Part shown: positions 1-8,118 of the stretch, piece after piece
Position numbering within the stretch: position 1 is the stretch's first letter
Layout: each line of letters starts with the position of its first letter
Assembly (NCBI RefSeq): GCF_006539145.1
Contig: NZ_BJML01000006.1
Span: 166,926 to 230,925, forward strand
Direction of reading: 5' to 3'
DNA length: 64,000 nucleotides
DNA from: Microbacterium testaceum
GTDB lineage: Bacteria; Actinomycetota; Actinomycetes; Actinomycetales; Microbacteriaceae
The notes under the pieces: model-generated
Told to the model about the DNA's origin: nothing
The model's database searches: none
Seen by the model: the letters and a program-made list of their open reading frames with translations, nothing else
Translations under genes and position numbers: made by a program

Positions 1-247
1 CGGCTACAGCCGCATCGCGCACGGGCTGCTCCCCGACGAGTTCACCCTCGCCGATCTGCGCGAGGTGAACGAGACGATCCTGGGCAAGCGCCTGGATCCG
101 GCGAACTTCCGCCGCCAGGTCGACACCTCCGACACGCTCATCCCGACCGAGCGCTTCCGCACCGGAAGCCATCGCCCCGCTCGCCTGTACCGCTACAACC
201 GCGATGTGGAGCTCGCCGACCGCGGCCCGCTCCCGTCCCGTCACTGA
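1..247 (+). CDS. NrtR-like NUDIX-related transcriptional regulator, 3' end
   Basis: Only the last 81 codons are present; the gene enters from the left edge in frame 2 and stops at TGA 245-247. The peptide (GYSRIAHGLLPDEFTLADLREVNE...) resembles the C-terminal winged-helix part of NrtR-type regulators, where a NUDIX domain fused to a winged helix senses ADP-ribose-type ligands and represses NAD genes. The FTLADLREVNETILG segment and the later DPANFRRQV fit the winged helix seen in that family. It lies 11 bp before nadA on the same strand, so it probably regulates the nad operon. The NUDIX domain itself is outside the window, so the family call rests on the C-terminus plus context. Confidence 0.75.
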   Translation, partial: GYSRIAHGLLPDEFTLADLREVNETILGKRLDPANFRRQVDTSDTLIPTERFRTGSHRPARLYRYNRDVELADRGPLPSRH

Positions 248-258
248 TCGGAACGCCC

Positions 259-1590
259 ATGTCCGCCACACCCCTCACCCTGCAGCCCCGTCCCGCGATC
301 GACCCCAGCGTCGACCACGCAATCCAGGCGATCGTCGCCGGCGCCTCCACCGACGCCACCTGCACCACCGACCTCGCGGTCGGGCCCTGGGACTTCGACA
401 CACGCCCCGGCTACGGCCCCGGCTCATCGATGGGCGACGTCATCCCCACCGGCGCCCCGCGCCAGGGCGAGTTGCCGCAGCGGTACCGCGACGCCTCCGA
501 CGACGACCTCGACGCCCGCATCCGTGCGGCGAAAGAGACGCTGGGCGACCGGGTCGTGGTGCTGGGGCACTTCTACCAGCGCGAAGAGGTCGTGCGCCAC
601 GCCGACTACGTGGGCGACTCCTTCCAGCTCGCGAACGCCGCGAAGGACCGCCCCGAGGCCGAGGCCATCGTGTTCTGCGGCGTGCACTTCATGGCCGAGA
701 CCGCCGACCTGCTCTCGCACCCCGAGCAGGCCGTGATCCTCCCGAACCTCGCGGCGGGCTGCTCCATGGCCGACATGGCCGACATCGACCAGATCGAAGA
801 GTGCTGGGAGCAGCTCGCGGACGTGCTGGGCGATCTCGAGACCCCGGATGCCGAGGGCCTGGTTCCCGTGATCCCGGTGACCTACATGAATTCCAGCGCC
901 GCCATCAAGGGTTTCGTGGGCCGCCACGGCGGAATCGTCTGCACCTCGTCCAATGCCCGCACGGTGCTCGAGTGGGCGTTCGCGCGCGGACGCCGGGTGC
1001 TCTTCTTCCCCGATCAGCACCTGGGCCGGAACACCGCCAAGGCAATGGGCGTGCCCCTCGAGCAGATGCCGATGTGGAACCCGAGGAAACCCCTCGGCGG
1101 CTCCTCCGACGCCGAGATCGTCGAGAGCCGCGTGATCCTGTGGCACGGATTCTGCTCGGTGCACCGCCGCTTCACGGTCGACCAGATCGACAGGGCTCGC
1201 GCCGATCACCCCGGCGTCCGCGTGATCGTGCACCCGGAATGCCCGATGGACGTGGTCGATGCCGCCGACGAGGCAGGCTCGACAGACATCATCCGCAAGG
1301 CGATCGCAGCGGCGACCGAGCCGACGACCTTCGCGATCGGCACGGAGATCAACCTCGTGCAGCGCCTCGCCGCCCAGTACCCCCAGCACGAGATCTTCTG
1401 TCTCGACCCCGTCGTCTGCCCGTGCTCGACGATGTATCGAATCCACCCGGGTTACCTCGCGTGGGTGCTCGAGTCGCTCGTCGACGGCACCGTCGTCAAC
1501 CGCATCACGGTACCGGCCGATGTCGCCGAGCCCGCCACCGTCGCGCTCGAGCGCATGCTCGCCGCGAAGCCGAACGGCGCGGTGAAGTGA
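259..1590 (+). CDS. nadA: Quinolinate synthase NadA
   Basis: 443 aa. Condenses iminoaspartate with dihydroxyacetone phosphate to quinolinate in de novo NAD synthesis, using an oxygen-sensitive [4Fe-4S] cluster in the cytoplasm. Visible features are the N-terminal VVLGHFYQREEVV segment, the cysteine in AAGCSMAD (about residue 168), VHPECPMD (Cys about 328) and the C-terminal CLDPVVCPCSTMYRI region (about 381-395), which together supply the family's cluster ligands. The length of about 440 aa, with an N-terminal extension, is typical of actinobacterial NadA. The stop codon overlaps the GTG start of nadB, indicating translational coupling within the nadABC-nifS operon. Confidence 0.96.
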   Translation: MSATPLTLQPRPAIDPSVDHAIQAIVAGASTDATCTTDLAVGPWDFDTRPGYGPGSSMGDVIPTGAPRQGELPQRYRDASDDDLDARIRAAKETLGDRVVVLGHFYQREEVVRHADYVGDSFQLANAAKDRPEAEAIVFCGVHFMAETADLLSHPEQAVILPNLAAGCSMADMADIDQIEECWEQLADVLGDLETPDAEGLVPVIPVTYMNSSAAIKGFVGRHGGIVCTSSNARTVLEWAFARGRRVLFFPDQHLGRNTAKAMGVPLEQMPMWNPRKPLGGSSDAEIVESRVILWHGFCSVHRRFTVDQIDRARADHPGVRVIVHPECPMDVVDAADEAGSTDIIRKAIAAATEPTTFAIGTEINLVQRLAAQYPQHEIFCLDPVVCPCSTMYRIHPGYLAWVLESLVDGTVVNRITVPADVAEPATVALERMLAAKPNGAVK

Positions 1591-3080
1591 CCGCCGTCGT
1601 CGTGGTGGGCAGCGGCATCGCCGGTCTCACGGCGGCGCTGCACGCTTCCGAGAACGGATGCCGTGTCACGGTCGTGACCAAGGGCGCCCTGCCCGACACG
1701 AACACGCGCTGGGCGCAGGGCGGGATCGCCGCCGTGACCAGCGCGGCCGACACGGTGGCTTCGCACGCGGCCGACACGATCACCGCCGGCGCGGGACTGA
1801 ACGATCCCGCCGCCGTCGACGTCCTGGTCGGCGATGGCCCGGAGCGCATCGCCGAACTCCTGGCACGCGGAGTCGTCTTCGACCGCGCTGCCGATGGCGA
1901 CTTCTCCCGGGGCCTCGAGGCCGCTCATGCGGTCCCCCGCGTGCTGCACGCCGGAGGCGACGCGACAGGTGCCGCGATCCAGGCTGCTCTCGGCGCGTCC
2001 GTGCGCGCCGCGGGGATCGAGGTGCGCGAGCACGCCCTCCTCCGCGATGTGGTGGTCATGGACGGCCGCATCAGCGGCATCGAGCTCGATGGCGGGGAGC
2101 GCCTCGACGCCGACGCGGTGATCCTGGCCACCGGGGGCGCGGGACAGCTTTACGCCCACACCACCAACCCCCTCGGCGCGACAGGCGACGGAGTCGCCGC
2201 GGCTCTTCGCGCGGGGGCGGCTGTCGACGACCTGGAGTTCGTGCAGTTCCACCCCACTGCGCTGGCCGACGGCATCCCGTTCCTGGTCTCGGAGGCCGTC
2301 CGCGGAGAGGGCGCCGTCCTGATCGACGATGCCGGTCGACGGTTCGTCTTCGACTCCCACCCCGACGGCGAACTCGCTCCGCGTGACGTCGTCGCTCGCG
2401 CGAACGCCCGCGCGATGGCCGCGCAGGGCGGTCGCCCCGTCCGGCTGGATGCCACCGCCATCGGCCGCGAACGACTCGCCCAGCGCTTTCCCACGATCGA
2501 CGCAGCGGTGCACGAGCGCGGGCTCGATTGGGGCCGCGATCCGATCCCCGTGACCCCGGCGGCGCACTACCTCATGGGCGGCATCGTCACCGACCTCGAC
2601 GGACGCACCACGCTGCCCGGACTGTACGCGGTCGGCGAGACGGCCCGCACCGGCGTGCACGGGGCGAACCGTCTGGCATCCAATTCGCTTCTCGAAGGAG
2701 CGGTGTTCGGAGCGCGCGCCGGGGATGCCGTGGCCCGCGGCGACGCCTGGCCGGCGTTCTCGGCGCGCACCGTTCGGTGTCTCGACGTCGCCCCCGCGGT
2801 GGACGCTCCCCCGTTCTCTCGTCGCGCCCTGCAGCAACTCATGTGGGCCGAGGCGGGGCTCGAACGGGAGGCGACGGGTCTGCGCCGCGCGGCCGCCGTG
2901 CTCGCCGCCTGGAACGCCGAGCCCGCACCGCGCAGCATCGAGGAAGCGAACCTCCTCCTCCTCGCCACGCACGTGGTCACCGCAGCTCTTGCCCGCACGA
3001 CCTCGGTGGGCGCGCACTTCCGCTCCGACGCCGAGTCCTCGGCATCCCGTCTCGATCTCCAGGAGGTCCTCGCATGCTGA
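1587..3080 (+). CDS. nadB: L-aspartate oxidase NadB
   Basis: 497 aa flavoprotein that oxidises L-aspartate to iminoaspartate, the substrate of NadA. The GTG start at 1587 overlaps the nadA stop (GTGA) and gives a clean N-terminal FAD dinucleotide-binding motif, VVGSGIAGLTAALHASENG (residues 5-23). Other family landmarks are RWAQGGIAAV (about 40), EFVQFHPTAL (about 216), SEAVRGEGAVL (about 236), HYLMGGI (about 327) and GANRLASNSLLEGAVFG (about 359), the last being the FAD-binding signature of the succinate dehydrogenase/NadB family. The longer open frame upstream of 1587 is an out-of-frame shadow of nadA. It overlaps nadC by 7 bp. Confidence 0.96.
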   Translation: MTAVVVVGSGIAGLTAALHASENGCRVTVVTKGALPDTNTRWAQGGIAAVTSAADTVASHAADTITAGAGLNDPAAVDVLVGDGPERIAELLARGVVFDRAADGDFSRGLEAAHAVPRVLHAGGDATGAAIQAALGASVRAAGIEVREHALLRDVVVMDGRISGIELDGGERLDADAVILATGGAGQLYAHTTNPLGATGDGVAAALRAGAAVDDLEFVQFHPTALADGIPFLVSEAVRGEGAVLIDDAGRRFVFDSHPDGELAPRDVVARANARAMAAQGGRPVRLDATAIGRERLAQRFPTIDAAVHERGLDWGRDPIPVTPAAHYLMGGIVTDLDGRTTLPGLYAVGETARTGVHGANRLASNSLLEGAVFGARAGDAVARGDAWPAFSARTVRCLDVAPAVDAPPFSRRALQQLMWAEAGLEREATGLRRAAAVLAAWNAEPAPRSIEEANLLLLATHVVTAALARTTSVGAHFRSDAESSASRLDLQEVLAC

Positions 3081-3931
3081 CCCGCGCCACGATCGACCGC
3101 GTCGTCTCGGCCGCCCTCGACGAGGACGCCCCGTGGGGCGACCTCACCAGCGAGACGTTGATTCCCGAGCACGCCACCGCGCGCGCCGAGCTCGTGGCAC
3201 GCGTCGAGGGGGTGTTCAGCGGCTCGGCGGTGTTCGTCGCCGCGTTCACCCTCACCGACCCCTCGATCACCGTCGAGCTGCAGATCACCGACGGCGCGCG
3301 GTTCACCCCCGGCGACACGCTCGCCGTGGTCACGGGACCGGCGCGAGGTGTGCTCACGGCCGAGCGCATCGGCCTCAACTTCGTGCAGCGTATGTCGGGG
3401 ATCGCGACCCTCACCAGCCGCTATGTCGCCGAGGTCGCCCACACCGGCGCGCGGATCGTCGACACACGCAAGACCACGCCGGGCCTGCGCGCGATCGAAC
3501 GCCAGGCCGTCCGCGACGGCGGCGGCCACAATCACCGCTTCTCGCTGTCGGATGCCGTCATGGCCAAGGACAACCACCTCGCGGTGCTGACCGCCAGTGG
3601 GCTCTCGGTGACGCAGGCGCTCGAGAGCGCCATCGCCCGACTCCCTCACACCACGCACGTCGAGGTCGAGGTGGACCGGCTCGAGCAGATCGACGCGGTG
3701 CTCGCCGCCGGCGTCGGAACGATCATGCTCGACAACTTCTCGATCGACGACTTGCGCACGGGCGTCGCTCGCATCGCCGGGGCCGCCCAGGTCGAGGCTT
3801 CGGGCGGCGTGACGCTCGACACCGTGCGGGCGATCGCCGAGACCGGGGTCGACGTCATCTCGGTCGGCGCGCTCACGCACTCGGCCTCCGCCCTCGATCT
3901 GGGCCTCGACATCCGCATCGAGACGGCGTGA
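3074..3931 (+). CDS. nadC: Nicotinate-nucleotide pyrophosphorylase (carboxylating) NadC
   Basis: 285 aa. Converts quinolinate plus PRPP to nicotinate mononucleotide, CO2 and PPi, the third step of the pathway. The ATG at 3074 lies inside the end of nadB and is preceded by AGGAGG at 3061-3066, a good ribosome-binding site. Family motifs visible: EDAPWGDLTSE (about 17-27), NFVQRMSGIATLT, the quinolinate/phosphate-binding TRKTTPGLRAIERQAV and GGGHNHRFSLSDAVMAKDNH stretch (about 131-168), HVEVEVD (about 195) and IMLDNFS (about 218). The stop codon overlaps the GTG of the following nifS-like gene. Confidence 0.96.
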   Translation: MLTRATIDRVVSAALDEDAPWGDLTSETLIPEHATARAELVARVEGVFSGSAVFVAAFTLTDPSITVELQITDGARFTPGDTLAVVTGPARGVLTAERIGLNFVQRMSGIATLTSRYVAEVAHTGARIVDTRKTTPGLRAIERQAVRDGGGHNHRFSLSDAVMAKDNHLAVLTASGLSVTQALESAIARLPHTTHVEVEVDRLEQIDAVLAAGVGTIMLDNFSIDDLRTGVARIAGAAQVEASGGVTLDTVRAIAETGVDVISVGALTHSASALDLGLDIRIETA

Positions 3932-5058
3932 GTCTCTACCTCGACAACGCCGCCACCACCCCCGTGCGCCCCGAGGTGCGCGAGGCGATGGCGCCCTACC
4001 TCACGCGGTTCTTCGGCAATCCGTCGAGCCATCACGAGGTGGGCGAGGCCGCGGCATCCGCCCTCGACGAGGCTCGCGCGCGGGTCGCCGCCGTCCTCGG
4101 GTTCCGCGCCGGCGACGTGGTCTTCACCTCCGGCGGCACCGAGTCCAACAACGCGGCGATCAAGGGAATCGTGCTGGGGTCGGGTCGTCGACATCTCGTC
4201 ACGACGGCGATCGAACACGAGTCGGTGCTGGCCTCCGCGGACTACCTGTCACGCCTGCACGGGGTGCGCGTGACCCACGCTCGGGTCGACGACACCGGCA
4301 CTCTGACGCCCGAAGCGCTCGCCGGCGTGCTGTGCGACGACACGGGGCTCGTCAGCGTGGGCTACGCCAACAACGAGATCGGAACGGTTCAGGACGCCGC
4401 CGCCCTCGCGGCCGTCGCTCACCAACGCGGGATTCCCCTCCATCTCGACGCCGTCCAGGCCGCCGGGTGGCTTCCCCTGGCGGGACTCGGAGCGGATGCC
4501 GTGACGGTCGCCGGCCACAAGATCGGCGCCCCGAAGGGCACCGGGATCCTGGCCGTGCGCGGGCGCCTGCCGTTCGAGCCGCTGCTGCACGGGGGCGGGC
4601 AGGAGCGCGGCCGACGCTCCGGCACCCCCGACGTCGCGGGGGCGGTGGCGATCGCCACCGCCCTGACGCTCGCCGAAGCGGAACGGGCGGCCGATGCGGC
4701 CCGGGTCGAGACCCTGCGCGATGCCTTCATCAGACGGGTGCTCGCAACGGTGCCCGGCGCACGCCTCACCGGTCACCCGCAGCGCCGGCTTCCCGGGACC
4801 GCCAGCTTCGTCTTTCCGGGAACGAACGGCGAGACCGTCCTGCTCGAGCTGGAGCGTCACGGGGTTGTCTCATCGAGTGGCTCGGCGTGCGCGGCGGGCA
4901 GTGACGAGGCCTCGCACGTGCTCCTCGCCGTGGGGCTCTCGCCCGACGAGGCACGCACGGCCGTGCGTTTCTCCCTCCCGCATGGACTGACGGGTTCTCT
5001 CGACGCCGTCGCAGATGCGGTCGCCGACGCCGTATCCGCCGTAGGCTCGCGCGGGTGA
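3928..5058 (+). CDS. Cysteine desulfurase, NifS/IscS family, in nad operon
   Basis: 376 aa PLP enzyme that takes sulfur from cysteine for Fe-S assembly. It shows the opening YLDNAATTPVRPEV, the GGTESNN phosphate-binding motif (about 70-76), VGYANNEIGT, DAVQAAGW, the PLP lysine in AGHKIGAPKGTG (Lys198), RSGTPDVAG, and the persulfide-forming cysteine in SSSGSACAAGS (Cys321). The short SSGSAC-type loop is that of class I enzymes. It starts at a GTG overlapping the nadC stop (GTGA). By context it most likely supplies sulfur for the NadA [4Fe-4S] cluster, as a dedicated NifS does in Bacillus nad loci; that assignment is inference. Confidence 0.93.
   Translation: MSLYLDNAATTPVRPEVREAMAPYLTRFFGNPSSHHEVGEAAASALDEARARVAAVLGFRAGDVVFTSGGTESNNAAIKGIVLGSGRRHLVTTAIEHESVLASADYLSRLHGVRVTHARVDDTGTLTPEALAGVLCDDTGLVSVGYANNEIGTVQDAAALAAVAHQRGIPLHLDAVQAAGWLPLAGLGADAVTVAGHKIGAPKGTGILAVRGRLPFEPLLHGGGQERGRRSGTPDVAGAVAIATALTLAEAERAADAARVETLRDAFIRRVLATVPGARLTGHPQRRLPGTASFVFPGTNGETVLLELERHGVVSSSGSACAAGSDEASHVLLAVGLSPDEARTAVRFSLPHGLTGSLDAVADAVADAVSAVGSRG
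5042..5047 (+). promoter_or_regulatory. Internal leaderless-type -10 box (TAGGCT) for the GT2 gene
   Basis: TAGGCT lies inside the end of the nifS-like gene, 13 bp before the GTG start of the glycosyltransferase. The same TANNNT-to-start spacing recurs before many genes here, so the glycosyltransferase may have its own leaderless transcript as well as operon read-through. No clear -35 is visible. Confidence 0.45.
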
Positions 5059-5951
5059 GTTCCACTCCCGTCACCGTCATCGTCCCCGGATACGACGTCG
5101 CCGCCTTCGCGGAGGAGGCCCTGGACTCCCTGCGCGCACAGACGCACCGGCACTGGACGGCGGTCCTCGTCGACGACGCCTCCATCGACGACACCACCCG
5201 CATCTTCGCCGACGCCGCTGCCTCCGATCCCCGTTTCCGACTCGAGCGGCATGAAGAGCAGCGCGGGCTGGGCGCCGCCCGCAACACCGGCCTGTCACGC
5301 GTCAACACCCCGTACGTCGCCTTCCTCGACGCCGACGACCGCTTCCGCCCCGACGCACTCACGCGCCTCGCCGACACTCTCGATCGAACCGGCAGCGACT
5401 TCGCCGTCGGCGCGTACGTCCGTCTGCGACCGGATGCCGACACCCCGGGGTACACGGCCGGCGACGTGCAACCGTGGGTCACGGCATCCACTTCTCCCGC
5501 CCGCGAGCGCACGACGATCGCGGAGCATCCCGCGGCCTCGGGGAACATCGTGGCGTGGTCGAAGATGAGCCGCACGCGGTTCTGGAACACGCACGGCCTG
5601 CGCTTTCCCGAGGGGCGCTACTACGAGGACCAGGTCCTCACGCAGCGTATGTACACGGCGGCCACGGCGTTCGACGTCATCCCCGACGTCGTCGTCGACT
5701 GGCGCCAGCGCCGCGAGGGCGGGTCGATCACCCAGCGTCTCGGCGAGCTCGACGTGCTGCGCGACTACCTCGACGCCCTCGGCGAAGGCATCGCGGTGCT
5801 CCGCGAGGCCGGCGCCGACGCGGCGGTGCAGGAGCGCGGAGCCCTCATCCGCACCCTCGATCTCCCGCCGCTGCAGCTGATCGCCGAGACGCACCCCGAC
5901 CCCGCGTACCGCATCGCGCTCGACGCGTTCCTGGAGACGCTTCCCGGCTGA
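5055..5951 (+). CDS. Family 2 glycosyltransferase
   Basis: 298 aa. The N-terminal GT-A fold is clear: VTVIVPGYDVAAFAEEALDSL (about 6-26), VLVDDASIDDT (about 36-46), GLGAARNTGL (about 74), and the DxD-like metal site FLDADDRF (about 91-98). The C-terminal half (YYEDQVLTQRMY, then VVDWRQRREGGS) matches GT2 enzymes that attach sugars to wall or extracellular polymers; acceptor and donor cannot be told from sequence. The GTG start overlaps the nifS-like stop. No transmembrane segment is evident, so it is cytoplasmic or peripheral. It is functionally unrelated to NAD and probably only a co-transcribed passenger. Confidence 0.88.
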   Translation: MSSTPVTVIVPGYDVAAFAEEALDSLRAQTHRHWTAVLVDDASIDDTTRIFADAAASDPRFRLERHEEQRGLGAARNTGLSRVNTPYVAFLDADDRFRPDALTRLADTLDRTGSDFAVGAYVRLRPDADTPGYTAGDVQPWVTASTSPARERTTIAEHPAASGNIVAWSKMSRTRFWNTHGLRFPEGRYYEDQVLTQRMYTAATAFDVIPDVVVDWRQRREGGSITQRLGELDVLRDYLDALGEGIAVLREAGADAAVQERGALIRTLDLPPLQLIAETHPDPAYRIALDAFLETLPG

Positions 5952-5983
5952 GCGGTCGCACCGGTCTCAGCAGCCTCCGTCGC

Positions 5984-7924
5984 CTAGGCGGGGGCCTCGT
6001 CGGCGCGGCGAGCGGGGAGCGCTGCGCGCGCGAGACCGGCAGAGTCGTGTTCTTCTTCGGCCAGGACGAACGAGGCGGCGAGCTGCTCGGCGGCGAGGCT
6101 CGAATACAGGCCACCCGCGGCCAGCAGTTCGGAGTGGGTGCCCGATTCGACGATGCGGCCGGCATCCACCACGTGGATCTGGTCAGCGCCGATCACCGTC
6201 GACAGGCGATGCGCGATCGAAAGGGTCGTGCGCCCGTGCGACGCGGTCTCGAGAGCCTCTTGCACGATGCGCTCCGACACGGTGTCGAGGGCGCTCGTCG
6301 CTTCGTCGAGGAGAAGCACCGGTGGGTCTTTCAGCAGGACGCGCGCGATCGCGATGCGCTGCTTCTCTCCGCCCGAGAGTCGATAGCCGCGTTCGCCGAC
6401 AATGGTGTCGTATCCCGCCTCGAACGAGTCGATGACGTGGTGGATGTTGGCCGCACGGCAGGCGGCCTCGATTTCGTCGTCGGTGGCGTCGGGCCGGGCG
6501 TACCGCAGATTCTCGCGCACGGTCGCGTGGAAGAGGTAGGTCTCTTGCGAGACGATGCCGATCTCGTCGATGATCGACGCCCGCTCGAGGGAGCGAACGT
6601 CGGCACCCGAGAACATCACCGCTCCCCCGGTTGCTTCGTACATCCGGGGCGTGAGGTAGAGGATCGTCGTCTTACCGGCGCCCGAGGGACCGACGAAGGC
6701 GACGTGCTGACCCGGATCGACGGTGAACGAGACGCCGTCGAGGGTCGGCCGCGCCTGCTCCGGCGCATCGGGGTAGCGGAACTCGACGTCGCGGAACTCG
6801 ATACGCCCCACCGGACCGGGGGCCGCCGAGACGGGCAGGGCGTCGGCGTCGTCGACAATCGCCGGACGCAGGTCGAGGTACTCGAAGATGCGGGCGAACA
6901 AAGCCGACGAGGTCTGCACGTCGAGGGCGACGCGCATGAGCCCCATCAGCGGCATGAGCAACCGCGCCTGCACCGTGGTGAAGGCGACGATCGTGCCGGC
7001 CGTGATCGCTCCCACGCCGCCGCCGATGAGGTACCCGGCGACCAGGTAGATGACCGCCGGAACGCTCGACATGATCACCTGGACGACGGCGAAGAAGCCT
7101 TGACCGCTCATGGCACGCCGCACCTGCAGGCGCACCTGGTTGTCGTTCTCGGCGTCGAAGCGCGCGGACTCGGTGCGCTGACGGTTGAACGACTTCGACA
7201 GCAGGATGCCCGAGACGCTGAGCGTCTCTTGCGTGATCGCCGACAGCTCCGACAGCGACTCCTGCGTCTCACCGGCGATGCGCGCACGCACCTGGCCCAC
7301 GCGCCGCTGCACGAACAGCAGGAACGGCATGAGCGCGACGGCGATGAGGGTCAGACGCCAGTCGATGAGGATCATCGCCACGAGGGATGCGATGACCGTG
7401 ACGGCGTTGCCGAGGATGCTCGTCACCGTATTGGTCAGGACCCCCGAGACGCCCCCCACGTCGTTCTGGAGGCGGGACTGGATGACGCCCGTCTTCGTGC
7501 GCGTGAAGAAGCCGAGCTCCATGTTCTGAAGGTGGTCGAACAGACGCGTCCGCAGGTCGCCCGTGACCCGGTTCCCCACGGTCGCGGTAAGCCAGGTCTG
7601 CCCGACGTTGAGTGCCGCAGAGACGAGGAAGAGGCCGATCATGACGCTCACGAGGAACGCGAGGAGCCGCAGGTCGGGCGGCGACCCGTCGATGGGGAAG
7701 AGCGCGTCGTCGAAGATGCGCTGCACGAGCAGAGGCGGGATCACGGCCACCGCCGCGCCCACCACCACGAGGAGCGCCGTGAAGGCGATACGACCGCGGT
7801 AGGGCCGGAACAGGTCGATGACGCGGCGCCCGAGGTTCTGCACGGGCGGAGCCTGGGCGTTGCGACGACGCTGTACGTCCGCGTCGACGCCGCGGAACAT
7901 GCTCCCGCCCATCCCCATGCTCAT
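5984..7924 (-). CDS. ABC exporter, fused permease and ATPase
   Basis: 646 aa from the ATG at 7924. An N-terminal ABC transmembrane domain with about six helices (residues about 35-330; e.g. IAFTALLVVVGAAVAVIPPLLVQRIF) is followed by a nucleotide-binding domain with Walker A GPSGAGKTT, signature LSGGEKQRIAIARVLL, Walker B VLLLDEATSALD and the H-loop in LSIAHRLSTV. This architecture belongs to MsbA/LmrA-like homodimeric or half-transporter exporters of lipids or drugs; the substrate is unknown. A further in-frame GTG at 7954 exists, but a TAGGCT -10 box 13 bp before 7924 favours the shorter, leaderless form. It converges on the glycosyltransferase with only 32 bp between. Confidence 0.93.
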   Translation of the reverse strand: MSMGMGGSMFRGVDADVQRRRNAQAPPVQNLGRRVIDLFRPYRGRIAFTALLVVVGAAVAVIPPLLVQRIFDDALFPIDGSPPDLRLLAFLVSVMIGLFLVSAALNVGQTWLTATVGNRVTGDLRTRLFDHLQNMELGFFTRTKTGVIQSRLQNDVGGVSGVLTNTVTSILGNAVTVIASLVAMILIDWRLTLIAVALMPFLLFVQRRVGQVRARIAGETQESLSELSAITQETLSVSGILLSKSFNRQRTESARFDAENDNQVRLQVRRAMSGQGFFAVVQVIMSSVPAVIYLVAGYLIGGGVGAITAGTIVAFTTVQARLLMPLMGLMRVALDVQTSSALFARIFEYLDLRPAIVDDADALPVSAAPGPVGRIEFRDVEFRYPDAPEQARPTLDGVSFTVDPGQHVAFVGPSGAGKTTILYLTPRMYEATGGAVMFSGADVRSLERASIIDEIGIVSQETYLFHATVRENLRYARPDATDDEIEAACRAANIHHVIDSFEAGYDTIVGERGYRLSGGEKQRIAIARVLLKDPPVLLLDEATSALDTVSERIVQEALETASHGRTTLSIAHRLSTVIGADQIHVVDAGRIVESGTHSELLAAGGLYSSLAAEQLAASFVLAEEEHDSAGLARAALPARRADEAPA

Positions 7925-7931
7925 GCTCGTC

Positions 7932-7937
7932 AGCCTA
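7932..7937 (-). promoter_or_regulatory. Leaderless-type -10 box (TAGGCT) for the ABC exporter
   Basis: Read on the minus strand, TAGGCT begins 13 bp upstream of the ATG at 7924. It falls inside the possible 10-codon extension from 7954, so it argues for the shorter protein. Confidence 0.5.
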
Positions 7938-8010
7938 CGTCCGACCGCCGACACCGAGCGCCGGGCCGGCGATGTCGGATGCCCTCGATAGGGTCGCTAA
8001 CGAACGACCT

Positions 8011-8038
8011 TTGATCGGTTGTCTCGATATCGGAATAT
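8011..8038 (+). promoter_or_regulatory. Candidate promoter of the MFS exporter, TTGATC-16-GAATAT
   Basis: TTGATC (8011-8016) and GAATAT (8033-8038) are separated by 16 bp and lie about 80 bp upstream of the MFS start. The stretch is the most AT-rich part of the divergent intergenic region and contains a partly symmetrical CTCGATAT...ATATCCGAG element that could be an operator. Function is inferred only from position and similarity to sigma-70 boxes. Confidence 0.4.
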
Positions 8039-8118
8039 CCGAGTCCGCGCACCCGTTGTGACCGTCGCAGTCGCCCACCGTGGCGCCACGAAGCCCCCCG
8101 CACGTAAAGGACCTCGTC

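Noticed and set aside
5474..8014. 846-codon plus-strand frame across the ABC exporter
   Set aside because: Antisense to a complete ABC transporter; composition is Arg/Gly/Asp-rich with no domains, as expected from GC-rich reverse frames.
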